64,000 bases of DNA from an uncultured Myxococcales bacterium (GCA_903955385.1 CAJBNH010000048.1:1-64000), one strand, 5' to 3'. Shown: positions 36,722 through 47,687, counted from the stretch's first letter. Program-made: numbers and translations. Notes: generated by a model not told the origin, from the sequence alone.

Positions 36722-37858
36722 TCAAGTCCGGCCGAAGAACCCCCGCACCTCGCGGATGACGGTGGCCACGTCGGCATCGGTCAGGTTGTCGTGCAGCGGC
36801 AGCCGCAGCAGGCGCTCGGCGGCATCGACCGTCACCGGCAGGTCCTCGGCCCGATAGCCCATCTTGCGTCCCATCTTCGACCCGTGCAGCGGCACGTAGT
36901 GGATGGTCACCTGCACGCCGCGCGCCGACAGGTGCTCGCGCAGGCGGTCGGCCTCGGCGCCGCTCGCAGTGTGGAACCAGTAGGCGTGGAAGTTGCTGAC
37001 ACAGCCTTCGGGGATGTGGCAAAGACGCAGCGTGCCGTCGCTTCCCAAGTCTTGCAGCCCGGTCTCGTACTGGCACCAGATCTCGGCGCGGCGGCGGGTG
37101 TTGCCCTCGATGGCCTCGAGCTGCGCCATCAGGAAAGCCGCTTGCAATTCGCTGGGATAGAAGCTTGACCCCGGCTCGACCCACGAGTACTTGTCGACCA
37201 GGCCCTTGAACATCTTGGAGCGGTCGGTGCCGCGCTCCCACATATCCTCAGCGCGGTCGAAAAGGCTCGCGTCGTTGACGAACAGCACGCCGCCCAAGCC
37301 GCAGTGCACGTTCTTGGTCTCGTGGAAGCTGACGGCCGCCAGCGGCGCGATGCCGCCCAACCACTTGCCGTCGCGCTTGGCGTCGAGGCCCTGCGCCGCG
37401 TCTTCGACAACGTGCAGGCCCCGCTTGGCCGCCAGCGCCATCACGGCGGTCATGTCAGCGCCGACACCGGCATAGTGCACCGGCACAATCACCTTGGTAT
37501 TCGGGGTGATGCGACGCTCGACGTCGGCCACGTCGATCGTCATCGTCGCCGGGTCGACCTCGCAGAACACCAGCTTGGCGCCGGTGCGCAGAAAGGCCGT
37601 CGCCGTGCTGACGAAGGTGTAGGAGGGCAGGATCACCTCATCGCCCGGCCCCAGGTCCAGCAGCATCGCGGCAAGCTCGAGGCCGCCGGTACAGCTGTGG
37701 GTCAGCAGGGCGTGGGGGACGCCGTAACGCCCCTCGAACCACTTCTGGGTGCGCTTGGTGAAGGGGCCGTTTCCGGCGAATTGCTTCGACGAGATGACCT
37801 GTTGCAGGTAGTCGATCTCGCGCCCGGTGACGAAGGGTTCGTTGAAGCGGATGGTCAT
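36722..37858 (-). CDS. wecE: dTDP-4-amino-4,6-dideoxygalactose transaminase
   Basis: 378 residues, a DegT/DnrJ/EryC1 (type I fold) sugar aminotransferase with strong WecE/RffA character: 'PGDEVILPSYTFVSTA', 'VIVPVHYAGV', 'VVEDAAQG' (Asp153 to the PLP nitrogen), and 'SFHETKN' with PLP lysine Lys182. It would turn dTDP-4-keto-6-deoxyglucose from RfbB into dTDP-4-amino-4,6-dideoxygalactose with glutamate as donor. It is the last gene of the rfbA-glycosyltransferase-rfbB-wecE operon, 25 bases after rfbB. Confidence 0.9.
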   Translation of the reverse strand: MTIRFNEPFVTGREIDYLQQVISSKQFAGNGPFTKRTQKWFEGRYGVPHALLTHSCTGGLELAAMLLDLGPGDEVILPSYTFVSTATAFLRTGAKLVFCEVDPATMTIDVADVERRITPNTKVIVPVHYAGVGADMTAVMALAAKRGLHVVEDAAQGLDAKRDGKWLGGIAPLAAVSFHETKNVHCGLGGVLFVNDASLFDRAEDMWERGTDRSKMFKGLVDKYSWVEPGSSFYPSELQAAFLMAQLEAIEGNTRRRAEIWCQYETGLQDLGSDGTLRLCHIPEGCVSNFHAYWFHTASGAEADRLREHLSARGVQVTIHYVPLHGSKMGRKMGYRAEDLPVTVDAAERLLRLPLHDNLTDADVATVIREVRGFFGRT

Positions 37859-37883
37859 GGCGGGGTTCCTGGTCGTGGGCGGG

Positions 37884-38915
37884 TCAGGCGTTGGTGCGGC
37901 CTGCGTACCACTGGTCGTAGAAGCTGCGGTACTCCTGACTCAGCACCTGGCGGCACCACTCGGGGTTGGCGAGGTACCACTGAATGGTGTCGGCAAGGCC
38001 CGTGGCGAAGGTGACGCGGGGCTCCCACCCCAGCTCGCGGCGGACCTTGGTGATGTCCATCGCATAGCGCCAGTCGTGACCGGGCCGGTCTTGCACGAAG
38101 CGAATCAGGTCGTGGTGGCCGCACACCAGGTCGGCAATCTGCTGCACAATCTGCAGGTTGTCGCGCTCGGACTCGCCACCGAAGTTGTAGACCTCACCCG
38201 GCTTGCCGTGCTCCAGCGCCGTCAGTACGCCGCGGCAGTGGTCCTCGACGTGGATCCAGTCGCGCACGTTCTTGCCGTTGCCGTAGACGGGCATCGGCTT
38301 GCCGTCCTTGGCGTGCAGGATCATCAGCGGGATCAGCTTCTCGGGGAACTGGAACGGCCCGTAGTTGTTCGAGCAACGCGTCGTCACGACGTCGAGGCCG
38401 AACGTGTGGTGATAGGCGCGGACCATCAAGTCGGCCGACGCCTTGCTGGCGGAGTACGGGCTGTTGGCGGCGATCGGCGTGTCCTCGGTGAAGGCGCCCT
38501 CGTCGCCCAGCGACCCGTAGACCTCGTCGGTCGAGACCTGCACGTACCGCAGCTGCTTGTGCTTGCGTGCGTACTCCAGCAACCGGAACGTGCCGATGAT
38601 GTTGGTGTTCAGAAACGCCTCGGGACCCACGATGCTGCGGTCGACGTGCGACTCGGCGGCGAAGTGGACCAGCGCGTCGGGCGGCGCGGGCAGGGTCGCC
38701 AGCGCCGCGTTCAGGGCCTCGGCGTCGGTGATGTCGACACGCAGGAACGTGTAGCGCGGGTCGTCGGCAATCGACGCCAGGTTCGCGAGGTTGCCCGCGT
38801 ACGTCAGGGCGTCGAGGTTGACGATGTGCCAGTCGGGCCGCTCGCGCAGCAAGAGGTGAACGAAATTCGAACCAATGAATCCGCAACCACCTGTGATCAC
38901 TAATGTCTTCGGCAT
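37884..38915 (-). CDS. rfbB: dTDP-glucose 4,6-dehydratase
   Basis: 343 residues of the extended SDR family. NAD-binding 'GGCGFIGSN', the 'STDEVYG' motif (Thr-Asp-Glu of dehydratases) and the catalytic 'YSASKASADL' (Tyr and Lys) are all present. It makes dTDP-4-keto-6-deoxyglucose. The ATG at 38915 has TGGAG 6-7 bases upstream; a start further up (38951) would add non-conserved residues. No rfbC or rfbD is seen, so the product is an amino sugar, not rhamnose. Confidence 0.94.
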   Translation of the reverse strand: MPKTLVITGGCGFIGSNFVHLLLRERPDWHIVNLDALTYAGNLANLASIADDPRYTFLRVDITDAEALNAALATLPAPPDALVHFAAESHVDRSIVGPEAFLNTNIIGTFRLLEYARKHKQLRYVQVSTDEVYGSLGDEGAFTEDTPIAANSPYSASKASADLMVRAYHHTFGLDVVTTRCSNNYGPFQFPEKLIPLMILHAKDGKPMPVYGNGKNVRDWIHVEDHCRGVLTALEHGKPGEVYNFGGESERDNLQIVQQIADLVCGHHDLIRFVQDRPGHDWRYAMDITKVRRELGWEPRVTFATGLADTIQWYLANPEWCRQVLSQEYRSFYDQWYAGRTNA

Positions 38916-38976
38916 GGAGGCTCCAGAACGGCCGACGCGGTGCTTGGGCAACCCGCGTGCGGCGAGGACAAGGGGG

Positions 38977-39984
38977 TCAGGACTGCGCTGCGGTCTCAGG
39001 GGGCAGCGTGGGCGTGCGCTCGGTGATGTCGGTGGACACGGGCTCAGGCTCGGTCAACCGGCCACCCACGCGTGCTGCCACCGTATATTGCGGGCGCCGC
39101 AACCCGGACGAGTAGAGTCGTCCCAGATACTCGCCGATCAGGCCCAGCACCAGCAGCTGCACGCCGCCCAGCCCCGACACCGTCAGCGCCAGAAACGCAA
39201 AGCCGGGCACCGTCGACCCGTGCATCAGCCAATTCACCAACGCGTACAGACTGATGCCGAACGACGCCAGCACCGCCGCCACGCCCAGGTAGGACGAGAT
39301 CCGCAGCGGCGCCGTCGAAAACCCGAAGGCAAGGTTGCCCAGGTACTTGAGCAGCTTCGCCAATGTGTATCCGGACTTGCCACCCTTGCGCGCCGCATGG
39401 CTGCTGGTGACGGTGCGGACCGGCAGGGCGCTCCACGACAGCAGGACGTCCAAGGCGACGTGGCGCTCGTGGTAGTCGGCGTACGCCTCGCGCGATTGCG
39501 CGGGGAAGGCGCGGAAGGCACTGAGGTTCTGGGCGTTCTCGACGTCCAGGTACTTGGCCAGGAACCACTTGATGGTGCGCGACGAGGCGTTGCGGAACAG
39601 GCCGTGGTGCAACTGCGGCGACACCCCGTAGACGATGGCTTCGTGTTGCAGCGACTCGGTCACCAGCGCGGGTACGTCGCGGGGGTCGTGCTGCAGGTCC
39701 TCGTCCATCGTGACGATGGTGCGGCCGCGAGCCTCGCGAATCCCCAACAATGTCGCGGGGTGCTGCCCGTAGTTGCGCCGCAGCAGGATGCCGCGGATCT
39801 GCGGCCAGCGTGCCGACAGCCGCTGCACGACGGCCCAACTGTCGTCGACGGGGCAGTCGCACACAAACAGGATCTCGTGGGTCCAGCCGCGCGGACCCAG
39901 GGCCGCGCGCAGTCCATCGGCCAGCGCCTCGATGGTGGTGGCGCCGCCGTAGACCGGAATGACGACGGTGACGTCCAGCGTCAT
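38977..39984 (-). CDS. Polyprenyl-phosphate glycosyltransferase, GT2 family
   Basis: 335 residues: a GT2 domain (1-225) with 'TVVIPVYGGATTIEAL', the metal/donor motif 'TMDEDLQHDP' and 'RNYGQHPATLLG', then two membrane helices (about 230-255 and 265-290), as in GtrB/DPM1/ArnC-type enzymes that move a sugar from a nucleotide to undecaprenyl phosphate. The C-terminal tail is Thr/Pro/Glu-rich. Being between rfbA and rfbB it probably uses the dTDP-amino sugar made by this operon, giving a lipid-linked sugar for surface glycan decoration. Confidence 0.85.
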   Translation of the reverse strand: MTLDVTVVIPVYGGATTIEALADGLRAALGPRGWTHEILFVCDCPVDDSWAVVQRLSARWPQIRGILLRRNYGQHPATLLGIREARGRTIVTMDEDLQHDPRDVPALVTESLQHEAIVYGVSPQLHHGLFRNASSRTIKWFLAKYLDVENAQNLSAFRAFPAQSREAYADYHERHVALDVLLSWSALPVRTVTSSHAARKGGKSGYTLAKLLKYLGNLAFGFSTAPLRISSYLGVAAVLASFGISLYALVNWLMHGSTVPGFAFLALTVSGLGGVQLLVLGLIGEYLGRLYSSGLRRPQYTVAARVGGRLTEPEPVSTDITERTPTLPPETAAQS

Positions 39985-39994
39985 GCGATCCCCA

Positions 39995-40882
39995 TCAGCC
40001 CTGACCGGCTTCGGCGAGGATGCGCTCGAGGTACGAGCGGTAGTCGTTGCCCACCGGAAGGTCCTTCAGGCAGGCGCGCACGCCGTCGGCCGACAGCCAA
40101 CCCATGCGATACGCCGCCTCTTCGGGCGAGCCGACCAGTAGCCCTTGGCGCGTCTCGACGCTGTGCACGAAGTTCGAGGCCTCGAGCAGGCTTTGCGGCG
40201 TTCCGGTGTCCAGCCACGCGATGCCGCGGCCCATGGGCATGGCGCGCAGCTTGCCTTCCTTGAGGTACAGGCGGTTCAGGTCGGTGATTTCGTACTCGCC
40301 GCGACCGGAAGGGGCCAACTGGTGCGCCTTCTTCGCCGCGCCGGGACCGTACAGGTACAAACCGGGTACCGCCCAGTCGGACTTGGGGGCCTTGGGCTTC
40401 TCTTCAATCGACAGCACCTGATACGACGCGTCGAACTCGACCACGCCGAACTCGCTGGGGTTGCGAACGCGATAAGCGAACACCGTTGCGCCGTCGCCAA
40501 GGTCCTGAACGGCAGTGCGCAGGAAGTCCAAGCGGCCGTAGATCAGGTTGTCGCCGAGCATCAGGAATACCGGGTGCTCACCGATGAATTCCTCGCCGAT
40601 GACCAGCGCTTGGGCGATGCCGCGGGGCTCGGGCTGCACTTGATAGGACAGGCGGATGCCCCACTGGCTGCCGTCGCCCAGCAGGTCCTGAAAGCGCGGA
40701 GTATCTTCAGGCGACGAGATGATCAGCACGTCGCGCACGCCCGCCAACAGCATGGTCGTCAGCGGGTAGTAGACCATCGGCTTGTCGTAGATCGGCTGCA
40801 GCTGCTTGGAGGCGACCCGCGTCATCGGGTAGAGCCGCGTGCCCTTGCCACCGGCCAGCAGAATGCCTTTCAACTCCGCCAT
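39995..40882 (-). CDS. rfbA: Glucose-1-phosphate thymidylyltransferase
   Basis: 295 residues, the normal RmlA length. The signature 'GILLAGGKGTRLYPMT' lies at residues 6-21 and 'LMLGDNLIYG' supplies the metal-binding Asp. It makes dTDP-glucose from dTTP and glucose-1-phosphate. The ATG at 40882 has AGGA 5 bases upstream; the longer frame to 40963 would overlap the promoter. First gene of the dTDP-sugar operon, 10 bases before the glycosyltransferase. Confidence 0.94.
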   Translation of the reverse strand: MAELKGILLAGGKGTRLYPMTRVASKQLQPIYDKPMVYYPLTTMLLAGVRDVLIISSPEDTPRFQDLLGDGSQWGIRLSYQVQPEPRGIAQALVIGEEFIGEHPVFLMLGDNLIYGRLDFLRTAVQDLGDGATVFAYRVRNPSEFGVVEFDASYQVLSIEEKPKAPKSDWAVPGLYLYGPGAAKKAHQLAPSGRGEYEITDLNRLYLKEGKLRAMPMGRGIAWLDTGTPQSLLEASNFVHSVETRQGLLVGSPEEAAYRMGWLSADGVRACLKDLPVGNDYRSYLERILAEAGQG

Positions 40883-40923
40883 GGGGTCCTGAATGCGCAC
40901 GTGGTGGCGCTGGAAAGAGGTCA

Positions 40924-40952
40924 AGGGTATGCGGTTGAGGCGGGGGAGACAA
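40924..40952 (-). promoter_or_regulatory. Promoter of the dTDP-sugar operon
   Basis: TTGTCT (40952-40947), 17-base spacer, TACCCT (40929-40924), about 36 bases of leader before rfbA. Confidence 0.45.
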
Positions 40953-40987
40953 GAGCGCAACACGACGGCTGCCGTTGCCGTCGACGC

Positions 40988-43384
<2,397 letters not shown>

Positions 43385-43427
43385 GGGGGCCTGTCCGCGA
43401 GCCAATTCGAGCTCGAGCTGCCGCGCC

Positions 43428-43748
43428 TCACGCCGGTTCCGCCGTCAGTTTGAGCGGCGCCCCGTGCGTGCGGGCATAGTCTGTCACCTGCGCTACCTTG
43501 GATTCCGCGACGTCTTTGCTGTACGTCCCCGCAACCCCTTGACCCTTGTGATGCACCGTCAGCATCACATGGCGCGCTTCCGTTTCGGTTTTGTGGAAGA
43601 ACTGCGTCAGCACGTCCACCACCAGCTCTTGGGTCGTGTAGTCGTCGTTGTGCAGCAGCACGTTGTACAGCACGGGGCGCTTGACCGCCTGGCGTGTGGC
43701 CAGAAGGACGCCGTCCTGTTCGCGTTGCTGATCCTGCGGGTTGGTCAT
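43428..43748 (-). CDS. clpS: Clp adaptor protein ClpS
   Basis: 106 residues, exactly the E. coli length. The N-degron pocket motifs 'NVLLHNDDYTTQELVVDVL' and 'HVMLTVHHKGQGVAG' are present. ClpS delivers N-end-rule substrates to ClpA. An in-frame ATG at 43829 lies inside the predicted -10 hexamer and cannot be used, which fixes the start at 43748. clpS and clpA form an operon. Confidence 0.93.
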   Translation of the reverse strand: MTNPQDQQREQDGVLLATRQAVKRPVLYNVLLHNDDYTTQELVVDVLTQFFHKTETEARHVMLTVHHKGQGVAGTYSKDVAESKVAQVTDYARTHGAPLKLTAEPA

Positions 43749-43827
43749 CTCAGGTGTCCGTTCGATGCGTCGGGGGGGCGTCCGACGGGGAAGCGTGGGG
43801 GCGACGCGCGTCGGCGATGCGAGGTTC

Positions 43828-43855
43828 ATGGTAGGACAACCGGACGCCGAGGCAA
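43828..43855 (-). promoter_or_regulatory. Promoter of clpS-clpA
   Basis: TTGCCT (43855-43850), 16-base spacer, TACCAT (43833-43828); about 74 bases of leader to the clpS ATG. Confidence 0.45.
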
Positions 43856-43867
43856 GGCGAACCCGTC

Positions 43868-43894
43868 CGGATGCGACGGAAATGGTCGCATTCG
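43868..43894. repeat. Inverted repeat between clpS and the DksA-like gene
   Basis: ATGCGAC (43871-43877), 7-base centre, GTCGCAT (43885-43891); with one wobble pair the arms extend to 10 bases. It lies 13 bases upstream of the clpS -35 and could be an operator for either divergent gene. Confidence 0.4.
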
Positions 43895-43999
43895 CTTGAG
43901 GTTGCAGTCGCTCATGGCAACAGACCGCGTCGCCTCCCCTTGCAGCCCCGGGCGGACGCTGCGAGGCTCATGCCCCTCGATACGCCAAGGAGCCCCGCG

Positions 44000-44332
44000 A
44001 TGCCCACCCCGACCGATCCCGCCCACGTCGCCCGCCTTCGCACGCACTTGGGGCGCCAAGGTATGGAGTTGAATGAGAAACTGACCAAGCTGCTGGCAGG
44101 CCAGAACGCTACGCTCGTCACGATGAAGATGCCGTGGGAGGAGAAGCCGGGCGAGAAGCCGCAGGAGAAGCTGCGTCGCTTCCTCGACACCGTCAGCCGC
44201 GCGCAGAAGCGTCTGGGGACGGAGGCCTGGGGTCTCTGCATCGACTGCGGCGCCGAAGTGCCTGAAGCCGTGCTGGACGAGGTGCCGTGGACAGAGCGGT
44301 GTCGGCCCTGCCAGACGAAGTGGGATGCCTAG
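44000..44332 (+). CDS. DksA/TraR-type zinc-finger protein
   Basis: 110 residues with a helical N-terminal half and a C-terminal C4 zinc finger: C80 and C83 ('CIDCG'), C101 and C104 ('CRPC'). DksA/TraR proteins enter the RNA polymerase secondary channel; the acidic coiled-coil tip (DxxDA) of true DksA is not evident, and a basic/acidic loop 'PWEEKPGEKPQEKL' replaces it. It is better called a DksA/TraR-like protein of unknown target. AAGGAG lies 8 bases before the ATG; ATG at 43970 is a less likely alternative. Its stop is 6 bases from the mscS stop on the other strand. Confidence 0.78.
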   Translation: MPTPTDPAHVARLRTHLGRQGMELNEKLTKLLAGQNATLVTMKMPWEEKPGEKPQEKLRRFLDTVSRAQKRLGTEAWGLCIDCGAEVPEAVLDEVPWTERCRPCQTKWDA

Positions 44333-44338
44333 GCGCGA

Positions 44339-45442
44339 CTAGGACTTGCCGGCCCTGGCACCCGACAGCAGCCGCGCCGCCTCGTCCGAGACGTGCAGGG
44401 TGCGGGTGGGGAAGGCGAACTGCAGGCCAGCAGCGGCAAAGCGCTCGTGGATGGCAAGGTTGACGGCGTTCAGGGTAGGCCCGAAGTCGTCGGGGTCGAC
44501 CACGTAGACCACCCGCAGCGTCAGGGCCGACTCGGTCAGCGAGTGGAAGACGACCGAGCCCTCCAAGTGGATCGACGGCTGCTCCCGCAGAATCTCGTTC
44601 AGGATCGCGGTTGCCTGACGGACCTGATCGGTCGTCGAGCTGTAGACCAGCCCGAGGGTGAACTCGTGGACGCGACCGTGCGACTGCGTGAAATTCTCGA
44701 TGGCAGCGCCGGCGATGCGTTTGTTGGGGATCACGACGCAGACCCCGGCTGGCGTCACCAACTTGGTCGAGCGCATGCCGACCTCGGTCACGCGCCCGAA
44801 GAACGTCTCGACGCGGATGTGGTCGCCGGCGACAAATGGCCGGTCGGTCATGATCTGCACGCTGCCCAGGATGTTGCCCAGCGTCTCTTGCGCAGCCAGC
44901 GCCACCGCCAGACCGCCGATGCCCAGACCGGTGATCACGGACATGACGTCGAAGCCCGCCCGCTTCAGCGCCGTCATGCCCAACATGGTCGCGACGACAA
45001 CCTTGGTGGTCATGCGCAGGAAGTAGATGACCTGCTTGCTGATCGGCGGCACCTGCCGCTGCGACCACGGCAGCACCCACTCGTCGAACACGGCGTCGAT
45101 CGACCGCAGGGCGATGACGGCAACGGTCAGCGCGATGGCGACCATCGCGGCGTTCTGGGCGAGCAGCTGCACGCCGTCGGGCAGCGTCAGGAAGCCCGCG
45201 CAGACGTGGACACCCGCAAACACGAACAGCAGCGACATCGGGCGGGAAGCGGCCTCGACCAGCCGATCGTCCAGCTTGGTCTCGGTCTTGGCCGTCAGTC
45301 GTCCCACGACACGCGTCAGGACCATGCGCGCGATGCGGCCGAGCACCCAAGCGCCGACCAACGTCGCAAGCGCATACAGCCATACTTCCAATGAGTTGCC
45401 GGCATAGACGCGCGAGAGCCAGAGTTGGACTTCATGCGGCAT
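44339..45442 (-). CDS. Small-conductance mechanosensitive channel, MscS family
   Basis: 367 residues, four to five membrane helices. The pore helix and beta domain are recognisable: 'GLGIGGLAVALAAQETLGNILGSV' (TM3; written as GLGIGGLAVALAAQE) then 'TDRPFVAGDHIRV'. It releases solutes on hypo-osmotic shock. The ATG overlaps the last 11 bases of the radical SAM gene and GGAG lies about 10 bases before it, so translation is probably coupled, linking channel and maturase in one operon. Residues 20-110 form an extra N-terminal helix bundle relative to E. coli MscS (286 residues). Confidence 0.88.
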   Translation of the reverse strand: MPHEVQLWLSRVYAGNSLEVWLYALATLVGAWVLGRIARMVLTRVVGRLTAKTETKLDDRLVEAASRPMSLLFVFAGVHVCAGFLTLPDGVQLLAQNAAMVAIALTVAVIALRSIDAVFDEWVLPWSQRQVPPISKQVIYFLRMTTKVVVATMLGMTALKRAGFDVMSVITGLGIGGLAVALAAQETLGNILGSVQIMTDRPFVAGDHIRVETFFGRVTEVGMRSTKLVTPAGVCVVIPNKRIAGAAIENFTQSHGRVHEFTLGLVYSSTTDQVRQATAILNEILREQPSIHLEGSVVFHSLTESALTLRVVYVVDPDDFGPTLNAVNLAIHERFAAAGLQFAFPTRTLHVSDEAARLLSGARAGKS

Positions 45443-46982
45443 GAGGTGATTCTCCGGGCGCAGCGACGCCGGTGGACGCAGATTCGGCAAGCAGCAGCTC
45501 CAAGGCCGCCGCTCGCAGCATGCGCGGGATGACGGTGCGGAACACTTCGCAGTAGGGCGACCGACCCTCGACGTCGCCAGCGCGGCGGTACAGCAGCAGC
45601 GGGCAGCCACCCGCGCAATTGGCCTTGTGAGTACAGCGGTTGCACTCGGCGTTGCCCTGCGTCCGCGCGAAGGCGTGGTCGAACTGGACCTGCCCGCTCG
45701 CCTGATCGAACAGGTTGTCGACCGTCAGTACCTGCGTGTCGGGGTGGTGCAGGGCGGCTTGGCACGCGCTGAACTTGCCGTCGTGGCCTACGGCCAGATA
45801 GGTGCTGGCGGCTCCGCACGCCTTGGGGCCCAGGGGCCGCCACAGCTCCAGATCGCAGAACCGATGCGTGGTGCGAATCGACGGCTGCACCGGGCGACCT
45901 TCCGCGTGGCGCTGGACCAGCGTCTGCTCGATGGTGTCGTAGACCTCAGCCATCACGCGCTGCACGCGTCGCAGCGGGGCACCGGTCAGCAGCCCTGGCT
46001 CGTCCTGCGTGTGCCGCTCGATGCTCAGCGCTCGCCCGGCACCGTGGCGGTCGTCCAGCAGGCCCGCGCCCCACTCCAGATCGCGCACCAGACTCAGGCG
46101 AAACGCGAGGTTGCGGCCCATCAGCCAGCGCACCAGCTCAGGCATTGCCTCCAGATTGCTGTCGCCGACCGTGACCAGTGCGTACGGCGTGATGCCCGCC
46201 GCCTGATACGCGTCCAAGCCCGCTTGCAGCCTGGCGAACGACGACCCTCCGCCCACCACCGGCCGCATGGCGTCCTGCGCGGGGCCCACACCGTCGATCG
46301 AGACCGAAACGTCGACGTCGTGTTCGCGCAACCACTCTGCCGCGCCGGGGGGAACTACCGTGCCGTTCGTGATGACCGCAGCCGAGAACCGCACCCCGTG
46401 GCGCGCACAGCGGTCACGCGCCTCGTCGTAGAACGTGCGCATCCGTGCAAAGCGCAGCATCGGCTCGCCACCGGCAAAGCGCACGTGCACGCGGTCGGCC
46501 TGACCTGAGCGGGCCGTCGACTCCAGCGCGTCCAGCACCCGCCCCAGCACGTCCTCGCCCATGTGGTGGGCATCCTTGGCGATGTAGCAGTACGGGCAGT
46601 CCAGGTTGCACGCATTCGTCAGGTGCACCCAGGTGTTGAAGACGCGGTCCGGCGGCTTCGGGTCGCTGGGGCGGGGCACGTCAGGAGCCACCAGATAGCC
46701 CTGGGCCAGCAGCCGCGTTGCGCGGTCTCGCAAGCGACTGACGCGGACCGGGTCGCCCGCGCCCAGTCGGTGCGCCAGCTGCCGCGCCGAGAGGCCGTCC
46801 GCCGCGTGCAGCACCGCCCAGTCGTCGGCATCCAGCAGTCGCAGCGCGTCGTAGCCATGAGGATCATGCACAAATCCGAGATCCTGCACCCGGCCGATGT
46901 GAAGGTCGGCCGCACGGGTCAGCGGCGCGTCAACCAACTGTGGTCGAGGCGACGGGTCCGCGATGCGTGCAGAATCGGGCAT
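45432..46982 (-). CDS. Radical SAM/SPASM maturase with RRE-like N-terminal domain
   Basis: 516 residues. Residues about 45-100 look like a PqqD-type winged-helix recognition element (DALRLLDADDWAVLHAAD, then RLLAQGYLV). The radical SAM core follows with C125, C129 and C132 ('CNLDCPYC'), 'FAGGEPML' for SAM, and 'VSIDGVG'. The C-terminal SPASM domain has 'CGAAS ... FSACQ' and 'CNRCTHKANCAGGC' for two auxiliary [4Fe-4S] clusters. This matches enzymes that form C-C or thioether links in ribosomal peptides or modify sulfatases (anSME). No sulfatase is near; the product of the preceding gene (12 bases upstream) is the nearest possible substrate. It overlaps mscS. Confidence 0.85.
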   Translation of the reverse strand: MPDSARIADPSPRPQLVDAPLTRAADLHIGRVQDLGFVHDPHGYDALRLLDADDWAVLHAADGLSARQLAHRLGAGDPVRVSRLRDRATRLLAQGYLVAPDVPRPSDPKPPDRVFNTWVHLTNACNLDCPYCYIAKDAHHMGEDVLGRVLDALESTARSGQADRVHVRFAGGEPMLRFARMRTFYDEARDRCARHGVRFSAAVITNGTVVPPGAAEWLREHDVDVSVSIDGVGPAQDAMRPVVGGGSSFARLQAGLDAYQAAGITPYALVTVGDSNLEAMPELVRWLMGRNLAFRLSLVRDLEWGAGLLDDRHGAGRALSIERHTQDEPGLLTGAPLRRVQRVMAEVYDTIEQTLVQRHAEGRPVQPSIRTTHRFCDLELWRPLGPKACGAASTYLAVGHDGKFSACQAALHHPDTQVLTVDNLFDQASGQVQFDHAFARTQGNAECNRCTHKANCAGGCPLLLYRRAGDVEGRSPYCEVFRTVIPRMLRAAALELLLAESASTGVAAPGESPHAA

Positions 46983-46994
46983 AAATCCAAAGCC

Positions 46995-47609
46995 TTAGTT
47001 GCGGGGCAGGGTGCGGCGCGCTTGATCGAAGGCGGCGCGGATGCGACGGGCGTCGTCTGCCAAGGCGCGGGCCCGGTTCACGGCGCCGGCATCGGGAGCG
47101 CCTGCCTTCAGTGCATCGATCTGCTCGGTCACCGCGGTCGCCTTGTCCATCAGGGCGGGAAAGTCGGGGTGGTCTTCCAGACCGTCGAGCGACAGGTAGA
47201 CCTCTGTCATCGTCGCCTCAGGCAGCTTCAGCGCCTGCTGCAGCTCCAACACCGCTTGACCGTCCGCTTGCTTGCGCCGACGCATGGCGAACCAGACCAC
47301 GGCAGCCACGACGATGGCGAAGAATCCGACCCCAAACCACATGCTGCTGCCTCCCTCGTCGCGCCTTGCCAGTGCGGTGGGCACTTCGCTGCCGGTCTGG
47401 CCGGTTGCCTCATGGCCGTCGCGTGCGCCCGCGACATCGTCCTTGTACTGTGACCACTCGTGCGACATCCGGGCGCTGTCCCAGCCCCGACCGGCGTTGG
47501 CCTGCTGGAATTCGTTCCAGGTCATGGCACTCGACCTCGCCCAAACGGGCAGGGCGACGGCAGCCGAGAGGAGTGAGACGGCGCAAAGCGACGAGAAACG
47601 ACGTGACAT
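46995..47609 (-). CDS. Exported single-pass membrane protein in the radical SAM operon
   Basis: 204 residues. A signal peptide (1-24, 'AAVALPVWA') is followed by a short domain 'MTWNEFQQANAGRGWDSA' ... 'MSHEWSQYKDD' (residues 29-58) resembling SAP/HeH-type helix-turn-helix patterns, a low-complexity stretch, one membrane helix (about 90-108), and a soluble C-terminal helical domain (110-204) rich in Ala/Asp/Arg. The product is not a typical RiPP precursor, but it is immediately upstream of the maturase and first in the operon. No known function; a partner or substrate of the maturase is a guess. Confidence 0.6.
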   Translation of the reverse strand: MSRRFSSLCAVSLLSAAVALPVWARSSAMTWNEFQQANAGRGWDSARMSHEWSQYKDDVAGARDGHEATGQTGSEVPTALARRDEGGSSMWFGVGFFAIVVAAVVWFAMRRRKQADGQAVLELQQALKLPEATMTEVYLSLDGLEDHPDFPALMDKATAVTEQIDALKAGAPDAGAVNRARALADDARRIRAAFDQARRTLPRN

Positions 47610-47641
47610 GGTGGCAGCTCCGAGGGCGACGACGCGCGCGC

Positions 47642-47670
47642 AAGGTATGCGCGTCGTCTGCCGCGATCAA
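47642..47670 (-). promoter_or_regulatory. Promoter of the membrane protein-radical SAM-mscS operon
   Basis: TTGATC (47670-47665), 17-base spacer, TACCTT (47647-47642), about 27 bases of leader. Located in the 78-base gap after the metalloprotease gene. Confidence 0.5.
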
Positions 47671-47687
47671 GCGGATCCTCGGCAACC

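Noticed and set aside
43748-43829. Longer ClpS starting at 43829
   Set aside because: That ATG lies within the predicted -10 hexamer, and the added residues are not part of the ClpS family.
45432-46982. Radical SAM enzyme as an anaerobic sulfatase-maturing enzyme
   Set aside because: No sulfatase gene is nearby and the RRE-like N-terminus is unusual for anSME; the class cannot be excluded but is not supported by context.
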